Assembly (NCBI GenBank): GCA_018398765.1
Contig: JAHBMJ010003557.1
Coordinates: 66,585 to 88,699 of the forward strand
Direction of reading: 5' to 3'
Source: Chromera velia
Taxonomy: Eukaryota; Sar; Chromeraceae
DNA length: 22,115 nt
Shown here: one piece after another, positions 1 to 10,198 of the stretch
Numbering within the stretch: the stretch's first letter is position 1
How the letters are laid out: each line of letters opens with the position of its first letter
Notes under the pieces: model-generated
The model's database searches: none
Seen by the model: the letters and a program-made list of their open reading frames with translations, nothing else
Told to the model about the DNA's origin: nothing
Program-made: the position numbers and the translations under genes

Positions 1-363
1 TGTTGGTTGCATGGTGGGGTGGCTTTGTAGATCAGTGGGAATATGCAGATGATTCATGGGAGTGGAAGATAAGCGGGTGCACGGACAGAAATGCAAATCT
101 TTCGTGGTGCCGTTGCTTGAGGGTGGGTGGAGTCAATTGAGTGAATGCATGAGGAGAGAATTTCAATATGATGAAGCAAAAAACACACGCTGTGCTGTTT
201 CTCTTTCCTCCTCGTTTTCCTCTTGGCTGTCCCTTCCCGCGCTTGCTCGGCCTTACATAAAACTATATGAACACGTCCTCAGAATTTACAGTCAAATAGG
301 ACTTGTGCCTCTTCGTCCCAATCTCTGTCTGTATTGCTCTCTCTTTCTCTTTCTCTTTCTCTT

Positions 364-412
<49 letters not shown>

Positions 413-490
413 CTGTGTGTGTGTGTGTCTCACCTCCATCCATCCATCCATCCATCCATCCATCCATCCATCCACTTATCCCTCCCTCAG
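1..490 (+). other. 3' part of an intron of the H+-ATPase gene
   Basis: No exon is recognisable here. The stretch is the end of the intron that precedes the first visible pump exon. From about 339 it is simple sequence: a CTTTCT/CT tract (339-384), a GT tract (385-428) and a CCAT/ATCC tract (about 437-473). A pyrimidine tract and CAG acceptor end at 490. Open frames here are repeat-encoded (Ser-Leu, Cys-Val, His-Pro-Ser-Ile) and are not genes. Confidence 0.7.
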
Positions 491-583
491 GCCTCCTGCC
501 CCTCTTCGACCCTCCCCGGGTGGACACCAAGCAGACACTGAAGAAGGCATCCCAGCTGGGCATTCAAGTCAAAATGATCACAG
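491..583 (+). CDS. H+-ATPase exon a: P-domain start (DPPR, MITG)
   Basis: Encodes [20 protein letters not shown] followed by [10 protein letters not shown], the hinge and early P-domain block of P3A pumps. Acceptor CCTCAG, donor GTGAGT; phase 1 in, phase 1 out. The Gly of MITGD is split across the intron. The preceding base of the first codon is in an upstream exon outside the window. Confidence 0.92.
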
Positions 584-2302
584 GTGAGTGAGTTAGGGGG
601 GAAGGGGAGGGGAGGGAGAAGGAGAAAGGAAGGAAGGAGAAAGAGCATCCATCTGGATTCAAAGAGGGATGGAAACCTGAGCTCAGCGCAGACCGACGCA
701 CGGATATTTTCACCGTTGGGTAAGCACACACACACACAAAAGAGACACAAGCGGAAGGAAGGAGGAGAGAGAAGAGACGCCCCAAGTCGGTCAGGCTCCC
801 ATGACGCGACAATCACGTTGCTCCTCTCATCAATCAATGTTTCGTTTGTCTGTTCCTCCCTCCCTGTCTCTGCATGCATTCAATTCAAATGCAGGAGACC
901 AGCTGGCGATTGCCAAAGAGACCTGCCGAGTGCTGGGCCTGGGCACGAACGTTTACACAATGGACGTGCTGGACAATCTGGAGGTGCGTGGGCAGACAGG
1001 GAGGCACTCGAGGGCATTAGTGTGTGCGTGCGTGTCCCCGTTTCAGTGTCTGCATGTGTCCGGGTGAACGAACACTCGCTGCATTAAATCACGGGAGGGA
1101 ATGCTTCAAGGGAAGGTTTGAGAAGGATTTTGGGAGCTGGCTTTTCTTTCCTCATCATTTTATTTCTGTAATCAGCCGAATGACAGTTTGTGTCAGGACT
1201 TCCAGAGACAGGGATGACAGGAAGAGGTTTCCATCCTTTTGCGTGCAGGCAAACGGTGGCGTATTTATTGACGAAGACGCGAGCGAAGCGGGAGGCGGGT
1301 TGTCTCTCCATGGAGGTGGTGGGGGCGTCCGCTCCACCGGAGACTTCCCTGCAGCCTCTGAGGTCCACACAGCCGTACGGATCACCCCTGTTGGCCCTAC
1401 AGAGAGAATTCTACAGGCGCGTGGGTGGAAAGAACAAAGCGGGGTGTCTGTTATCGCCAAGGACAAACACCAGAAGAGAGATGTGATGTCTGGCGCTGCA
1501 TTTACAACTGGCCGCACTTGTCAATTCAGTCGGAAGCAGTCTTCGAAAAAGAAGAAGAGGGGGGAAAGGGGGGAAACCGAGAAGAAACAAAAAAGAGTCG
1601 AAACCAAACTACTGACGGACTTGCATCAATCATCGCGTTCTCCTTCCTTCCTTGCTTTTCTTCCTGCTTCCCCTCCCAACTGTTTTTTTTCTTTGCTTGT
1701 TGGAAAAATGAATGAGGGTGAAACAACAGACCGAGTAAGTACTCGCGTGTCTGTCTGCGTGTGTGCAGTCGAAAGAGGACTTCATCGAGGCTGCCAGCGG
1801 GTTCGCGGAAGTCTTTCCAGAGCACAAATTTGACCTCGTTCAGGTCGGTTGGTTGGTTATTCGTCCGTCCGTCCGTCCGTCCGTCTGTCGGGGATTCAGT
1901 GTGTGAGTTGGGGGGGGTTCTGAGTGGCATGCGTTGGTGATCAGCGTCGTGCAGCAAGTGTGGGTGTGAGGAGCGACCAGGGCATAGCAGCAAAAGAGAG
2001 AGAGAGAGAGGATGGGAACATTAGGATCGATCAAGAGAAGGGAGAGGGACAGCAGCATTCATTGGTTTGTGAGAGGAGAGGGGAGAGGCAGGCGAGCAGG
2101 TGGAGCCTTTCCTTTCCCGTCTTGCTCGGGGGGGGAGACGATTGAGTGAGTGAGTGAGTGAGTGAGTGAGAGCTCGGTTGAGGGGAACGGATGGGAGGGA
2201 ATGGAAACGGAAGAGAAGAAAGCATCTAGATGCTCATGCTGGTGCCTGCAGAAACCCTTCTGTCTTGGGATCCCTTTTCCTTTTTTCTGTTTCCTTCATT
2301 CC

Positions 2303-2342
<40 letters not shown>

Positions 2343-4977
2343 ATGCCTCCCTCACACGTGCATGCGCAATCTTCTTTTTGACTTTTTTAGAGTTTCCTGC
2401 CCTTCGCTCAATGCGCACTGTTCCTGTGAGGATGCTTCTCGTTTGCTTTTTGCCTCCAGTTCGTCCCTCCATGTCTTCTTTTGCCTGTCTGCCTGTGTCT
2501 TTGTGTGATTGCGTTCAGGGTCTCCAAAAAAGGAAATGGAGGTGGGTGGCTGACTGGGACAGGAGCAGAGGAAAAAAATAATGGGGGGGCATCTTGGAAG
2601 AGAGAAGAAAAAGACATCTGGAGGGGGGTGACTTCATGCCTACCTTTTTCGATGAAGCTTCTCTCTGTTTGCTTTCTTCATTCTTTAGACCCATTGTGAG
2701 AAGCCTGTCATTCCTTTCATTCAACGTGGCGCGCCAACAAACACCTGTAGGTGCGCTTCTTCCGAAGTCTCCCCGGCTGGTTGTCTGGTCTCTGCTCTGA
2801 ATCACTTGTTGGCTTGTTTGTGTGCTTGCTTGCTTGCTGATTCTGGTGCGTTTATTCATTCTTTGTTTTCTGACATCGCCCTTCACACAGTGCACTCTTC
2901 ACCCCCACCCTGTGTTCCCTCTTGTTTTTTGGAAGTGACATGACATTAGATGACACGCACGTGCATGGGAGGGGGGGGGGCCTGCAGATGCGGCATGACA
3001 GGAGACGGCGTGAACGACGCTCCTGCACTGAAGGCTGCAGACGTGAGTTGAAGGAAGGAAAGCGCCAGCGTCAGAGAAGAGAAGAGAAGAGATCGAAGGG
3101 GGGTGCTAGAGGAGACGGAGAGGACCAAAGGAAATCGCATTTGGGTTGTTTACCTGGATGTGTATCTGTGTCTGTGTCTGTAAGTGTTTTCTGTACACTT
3201 CCCTTTGGTATTCTCTGAAAGCAGCTAAGGTGGAATTGCTATATGAACAGGTGTTCAGCTTGTCCTTTGCCTCCTTCTTTCTGCCCCTCTGCTTCTGGTG
3301 TCACTCGACAGCTTCTATCACTCCATGTGCCTTGTTTTGTTCTCTCTGAAGGAGAAGAGGCAAAAATAAGTCATGCAGTTTGCTTGTCAGTCCACCTCTG
3401 TCTGTCTGTCTCTCTGTCTCTCTCTGTGTCTCTGACTGTCTGTCTACCCCTGCCCACGCTGTTTGATTGTTGGTGCTGTTCTTTTGTCTTTGTTCTTTCT
3501 TTCTCTCTTTTTTTCTGTTGTGTTCATGAAGAAAAGGAGGGAGAAGAAGAAGAAACATATAGTCTGTCCGTCTATCTGTCTGTATATCTATCTATCTATC
3601 TGTCTGTCTGTCTGTCTCTCTGAACGTGTGTGCGTGCAGGTTGGCATTGCGGTCTCTGGAGCCACAGACGCCGCGCGTGCAGCTGCAGACATCGTCTTGA
3701 CGAACGACGGCCTGGGGGTGATTGTGGAGGCCATCGTGGAGGCTCGGCGGGTGTTCGAGAGAATGAAGAACTACGTCGTCTACCGGATCGCCTGCACTCT
3801 GCAGGTATGTAGAAAGGGGGGCATCTGTCTGAAAGTGGTGTAGGAGATCCTTGATGGCCGATGGTAGGGGATCATTTATGACAGCACCGAGCAGGGAAAG
3901 CAAAAGGAGACACAGAGGGCTCATGCATTGATGGATTCCGTTCGTGCATGTGCATGCATTGGGGAAATCCTGTTTAGACTGGATATTGGTCTGTTTTTGA
4001 CTTTGAGGTGCTGCTCTTCGTTTCTCGATTGCACGTAATTGTCTCCGCATGATGATTGCAAATGAATCCGGGTTGTGGGTGAATAAACAGAGTTGAAACT
4101 CTCCCTCATTTCTGCTGAAATGATCTCCGCATCTTTTAATTCTTTGCTTCCCTGGCTGCACGCAGCTTCTTTTGTTTTTCTTTGTGTCGATGCTGGCGGT
4201 GAATCCCCGGAGATTCCTTCCCGAGGACCTCCAGCACACAGCAGACGAATTCTTCCGACTGCCCGTCGTGGCCATTGTCGTCATCACAGGTGGGGGGGGT
4301 GGGGGGGTTCCGATGCGCCTGAAAAAACAAAAGTCCCTGCTGCAACTCAAAAAAGGCGATTCGCGTATTCACAAAAGAAAAGTTTTCCTCTGACTGTTTC
4401 GTCATGAGTTTTTTGCATTCTCGTCCGAGGAGGAGGCATGATATGTGGACAGACGAATGGGAAGAGCAGAGAGAACACGCTTCTTTTGGGGAGCAGACTC
4501 CCATCATCGTGGCCCGAGTCAACAACTGACATGCACGCATCCACCCTGAGAGTGAAGGGCACTGAATGCCCTTCAGTCAACTTCTTTCGTATTGCCCTTC
4601 AGTCAACTTCTTTCGTATTGCCCTTCAGTCAACTTCTTTCGTATTGCCCTTCAGTCAACTTCTTTCGTATTGCCCTTCAGTCAACTTCTTTCGTGTTCGT
4701 GTACACAAAAACGAGAAGAGGGGCGTGACATAAGCCGTTCGTCCCAGTGTCTGCATCGGTAAGGACATGCAGAAACGAAAGGAAGGCAGGTCTCTCTGCA
4801 TGCATGTGTTTCATTCTGTGTGCAGTTCTGAACGACTCGACAATTCTCTCGATTGCCTACGACAAGGTTAACCCCTCCATGTCCCCCTCCGAGTGGCGGC
4901 TTCTGGAGATCTGTCTGGTCGCCGTGACTCTGGCTGCGGTCGCCTGCATCTCCTCTTTGCTGTTGCTGGTCGGTTTT

Positions 4978-5012
<35 letters not shown>

Positions 5013-5024
5013 GTGTGTGTGTGT

Positions 5025-5099
<75 letters not shown>

Positions 5100-5105
5100 C
5101 GTGTG

Positions 5106-5137
<32 letters not shown>

Positions 5138-7625
5138 ATCTATGTGTGTTCTGTTTGCGCTAAACTTGTTTTTTTTTCTCCTCGCTTCCCTTCCCGAGGG
5201 TGTATGAGCCTCTCTTCTCTCGTCAGAAAAGGAAGAGTGTGATGGATGGATGGAAGCGGACGGAGAGGCAGATCGAAGAGAGAGAATCGGTAGTTCACAC
5301 TCACGCGGGCGGCATGCAAAAACCGGCATAGGAGTCATTCTTGAGAGCACGCGGGAAAGGAGGGCGGAATGAGAGATAAAGAACATGTGCAGTCAGAAAG
5401 GGAAGTACAGATCTGCTCGCCTCGCTACTCTTCACTTCTTAATACGCACATGCAAATGCAGGTTGGGTGTTTGATGGCAATGCGGTCTGAGGGTTTCCTG
5501 GGTTTCCACCTTTCTTACGGTAGGCCTCCCTCAATTCAACCCTGATGAAGGACGAAAGGAAGAGAGGGAGTTTTGCTTCCTTCCTTCCTTTCTTCCTTCA
5601 CCCCTTTGCCCTTCAACGTTTGGATGGATGGATCCGCTCCCTTCAAGCAAGCTCCCAAATTTCTCTGTTCCTCTTCCCTCGTGACCCGTCCGTTTCCTGA
5701 TCTTTGCTGGGCCGGCACGTCCATTCTGATCAGTTCTCTTCCTTCCAAAAAGCGCCACCTGCATGCTTTCTCCCTCTCCCCAAGAATGAACCCGACAGTC
5801 CGAGCTAAAAAGAGACGGGAGAAGTGAGCTCTTTCTCTTTGTTTTTACCCCTTCAACGTGATCGTTGCAACTGAGTGCAGGCCAGGTCTTGACTGCGGTG
5901 TATCTGAAGGTGGGTCGGTGGGTATGTCTCTCTCTCTTTCTGTCTGCCTGCCCGTTTGTGAGGTGTTCCCAAAGCGTTTTCTTTCTCCTTTTTTATATGC
6001 CGTCTCTCGTCTATAAGTTCTCCCTAGCTCCTGCTTGCACCCCTTCCCCTTTGTGGCTGCGTGCAGGTATCCGTGAGCGATTTTCTCACCGTCTTTGCAG
6101 CACGGACGCGGGGGTTCTTCGTTCAGAGGGCGCCGGGTGGGTGGGTGGGTTGGGAGAGGGATCAGAGGAAAGAGAAGAAAAATGAATGGGCGATCGAGTG
6201 CCTCTTTCATCAGAGCGTTGAGGGAGTACAGTCTGACCCTGAGTAAAGATTCTAGAGAGAGCGCTTCATCTGCTTGTCCTTGCCTCTCAATGTGATTTTG
6301 TTCTTTGCCTTCCCCTTTTCCTGTGAGCTGTAGCCGATCGAGAGATGTTTCGTCTGAGAGAAAAGAAAAGAAAAGAAAAGAATGGGCCTGCAGGGACTTT
6401 CGGGGCGTTTCCTCCTTCCCTTTCTCCGTCCATCTTCATTAGATTTGTTGATGGATGTGACGGGAGAAGAACGGAAAATTGAAAAGATCTGGCTGTACTC
6501 TGCTTTCTTTGCGTTTTCTTTTTCTTCTCGGCCGCATGTGGATATCATGGGACTTTGGGTTGAGTTCAATCGACCTGCATGCGACTTGTCCGCATGCGTA
6601 TCTGTCTATGCGTGTGTCTGTATGCATGCAAGCCTTCCTTGCTTCCTCAACGTGCATGGGTGGACATACCAACCGTGCAGGCAGAGCCCTGGGGTGCGCG
6701 TTTGTCTTTTCGACTGCTGTGGCGACCACCATGGCTCTCGTTTGGGCTCTCCCTGCGATGAAGGTCTGCCTTCCGCTGTTCTTCTTCATTGACTTTCTTC
6801 AAAAGTCCTCGCTGGCTTTTTTATTTCTTGGTTTGTGGACATATTTGTCTATTTAGTCCTCTCGACTTGAGTATAGAGAGAGAGAGCGGATACGGAAAGA
6901 GAAGAGAATGATGAACAAGGGGGGGCTCCAGAAAAGTGAATCGCACAGGTAGATCCGGTCTGTCTGTAAAATGTCGCACCTTTTTGCTTTCTTGCTTCGC
7001 TTCTCAACAAGAAAGAGTTTTCGCCTTTTCCTTCCTTGCTTTACTGCTCCCTTTCTTCCTGCCTTCTCCCGTTCACTTATTAATTGATTCCGTGAGTTTT
7101 CTCTTTTCCTCTCTTCGTTTGTTTAATTCTCCTCATGCTGCAGGCCGACGCGGCTCTGGAGTCCATTCCCTGGGACTTAGCCCTGCTGATTTTGGCCTAC
7201 AACGTGGTCTTCTTCCTCCTGCAGGTCGGTCGGTCGGTGAGTTGGAGTATTGGTGCCCTCCCTTCGTCCTCTGCACGGGCAGGCAGGGAGACTGGGCTGA
7301 GACATGCTCTTTTTGTGTTTACATCAGGAGTCCGGATCTCTTTCTTGGAGGCGAGGAGGGCGGAATGGGTTGAGATCATGGACAAAACTGAGAGATAGAC
7401 GAACTATCGACTTTCTTTTCTTCCAAGAGAGCCTCTGTTTTCATACATATAGAAAAAGAATTTTGTATGAAAATGAATGCATGCACGACTTTTCCTTCAA
7501 CCAACAGCGCCTCGAGGGATCATCGATGGGTCCTTCCTTCCTATCTTGCTCTCTCTCTCTCTCTCTCTCGCGTTGGCATGATCATGCATGCATGCATGGG
7601 CTGCTGATCAATTGCTTTCTTTCGT

Positions 7626-7657
<32 letters not shown>

Positions 7658-7670
7658 TCGTCCTTCCTTC

Positions 7671-7701
<31 letters not shown>

Positions 7702-7911
7702 TCGTGGTCCCTTCCTTCCACACATTTTGTCTGTCTGTCTGCATGTGGGACGTTGTTGTTGTTGTGCGCATGCAGGATTGCTCCAAGGTGCTCACCTACA
7801 AGTGAGTGGGGGGGTCCGGCGTTGATTCAGGACACTTGTCCGCCAAATGTACTTTCTTTCGTTGAGGGGGGGGCTTGGGGGAGGTTATTTTTCTTTCTTT
7901 CTTTCTTTGTC

Positions 7912-7943
<32 letters not shown>

Positions 7944-8266
7944 TTTGTCCTCGCTTCTCTCTCTTTCCTTCCTTCCTTCGTTTCCGTCCGTTTTATGTCT
8001 TTTCAGATACTCTTTTTTCTGTGCCTGCCTTTCTCCTTCTCATGCACTCTCTCCTTCTGCTCATGAGAGAGTGAGCGAGTGAGCGGGGAACGTGCGTGCG
8101 TTAATGCAACTACCTGGACCGGAGTCTGCATTCACTTTCATACATTCAATGCATGTGTGCGTGCGTGCGTCAATGCAGCTACCTGGACCGGAGTCTTCCG
8201 GCGGAGGAGAGGGCAAAAATGCACCATGTGCAGGTCGGCAATGGATAAACGGATGGTAGGATACCT

Positions 8267-8320
<54 letters not shown>

Positions 8321-10128
8321 TGTGTGTGCGTGCGTGCGTGCGTGCGTGTGTGCGTGTGTGTGTGTGTGTGTTGTTTTCTTCTCTTTGTCCGTCCTTTGTT
8401 GGATGGCCCCTCCGTTCCTCACTGCCGTTGCTCTCGTCGTGAGAGGAGCTTTGGCGCATCTGCTCGTGCTGCCATTCTTTCTTTCTGTTTGTCTGTTTGT
8501 CTTTCTTTCTGTGGATTGAAGCGGTGGATGTCTGTACGTGCACTTTCTATCATATCACAAACTCTCGCCATCGTCTTCTTCCTGGATGGATGTTTGGCTG
8601 CATGCAGATCCGCGACTCGTTCCTGAAATTTTCCGAAGTCGAGGCTCTCAGCGATCAGGCAAGGTTAGACGGGAAAGGAAGCATTTGGGTAGAAAGAATC
8701 TAGGACCAACCCCTCCACATCAGCATCAGCATCTGAGCAATGAATGCATGTATGTACGATATGCATGCATGCATGCAAGTCTGCTTTCCCTCCGACTCCC
8801 GTCGTGTATCCGCTTTCCTGTTCTGCTGGCAAATTCTCTCAGAAGAAACACTCTAATCCCCCCCGGCATATTTGCTGAGTCCATGTGCCGGGGTCCTCTG
8901 AGAAGTGCTCATCGTTTGTTTTCAGTAACGGCAGGGAAGAGACAGAGGACAGTTTCCTGCATGCCGCCTGGCCCCGCATCCGTGGCTGATTGCATGCAGT
9001 CAAGCGAGGGGGGCGCAGGGAGGTGGTCAGGTTCAAGGAGGCACAGTCCGCTCGACAGCTCTGTCGTCGAGGGCTTCGTCGATCGTCCACCGGTGGGTGT
9101 TTGGGCGGGTGGCGTTTTTTGAAGAGAGGAGATTGTGCTTTGGTCATATCATTTCTGCTCTTTTTTTGGTTACTGTCTCTGTGTCCACTTCCTTGCCGCC
9201 GCTTCGATCCATCTTTCTCTAATATCGATGTGTGCTCCTGCTGCCTTGGATGAGTATTCATGTTCTGACCTTATTCACCTTAATTCTGCTCTGTATGTAT
9301 TGTTTTGATACCTCCCTCCCTTTCACCTCAACTCGATTCACTTCCTTTCCCTTCCCTTCCCTTCCTTGCAGTGCCACATGGGTGTCCGCCTCTGTCCATG
9401 CCGACAGACCTCCCACACGCAACAGGACGCAGAGCTCATTCAGATCGTCCGTGGCACACAGGTCAGTCAGGTGAGGGATCGAGGCATGGATCGAATTCGA
9501 ATGAATTTTCGGGTGGGTGCTGAGGGGAGAGAAGCACTGCAAGGGGGTCACCTCTCGCTCTAATTTCTCTCTTGCAGATCTCTCCATCCATTTATCCTTT
9601 TTCTCCCGCGCGTGGTTCCATTCTGTCTTTCTCTTTCTTCTTCTTCTTCTTCTTCTTCTTCTTGTTTGTGACTGCATGTGCTTCTTTAATTTGACGCATG
9701 CATGCAGACACGTTGGCGGCGCCACGTGGTCGCGTCAGTCCTCCATCAGGCACACCGGGACGCTGATCTCTCAGGGGAGAGCAGACGGACGGGATTCCTC
9801 CTATGCACCTCCCTCCCTGGTCGCACAGGTAGGCAGGAGCTGCCATGCGCTGCAGGAGTACCCGGGTGTGTGGGGGATTTTGTTCGTCGTTCGTTCATCG
9901 GGTTTCTTTGTCTCATCGGTGTCGAAGGACCTTCAAAATGACAATCTGTTTTCTTTTTTCTCTTTGCTCACTTTGTTACCTGACCATAGAATCAGGTCGG
10001 TGCCGGTCGGAAGGGATGGAATCGAAAGAAACGAGTAGGCGGCTTGTGTGATTTGGTGGTGCATCAGTGTGGCTGTGACACTTTCCATCTATCTGTCTCT
10101 CTGTGTGCGTGCGTGCGTGCGTGCGTGC

Positions 10129-10198
<70 letters not shown>

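Noticed and set aside
303-591. Frames in repeats (Cys-Val, His-Pro-Ser-Ile, Arg-Glu, Phe-Leu-Ser)
   Set aside because: They are translations of microsatellites in any frame and strand. The same holds near 4980-5140, 7617-7945 and 10100-10200.
1249-1400. Possible extra pump exon starting [17 protein letters not shown] behind GCGTGCAG
   Set aside because: The P3A family has no conserved block between the NVY... and EDFIEAA segments, and exons b and c already join in phase 0. Left as unlikely without transcript data.
8921-8990. Open stretch [21 protein letters not shown] with an acceptor and the right phase after exon p
   Set aside because: It ends in TGA with no usable donor in phase. Skipping it to 9000 keeps the frame open through four further exons with a recurring motif.
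9994-10036. Possible exon [13 protein letters not shown] between tail exons s and t
   Set aside because: Exons s and t join directly in phase 0. The acceptor ATCAG lacks the usual context. It remains possible as an optional exon, but there is no positive support.
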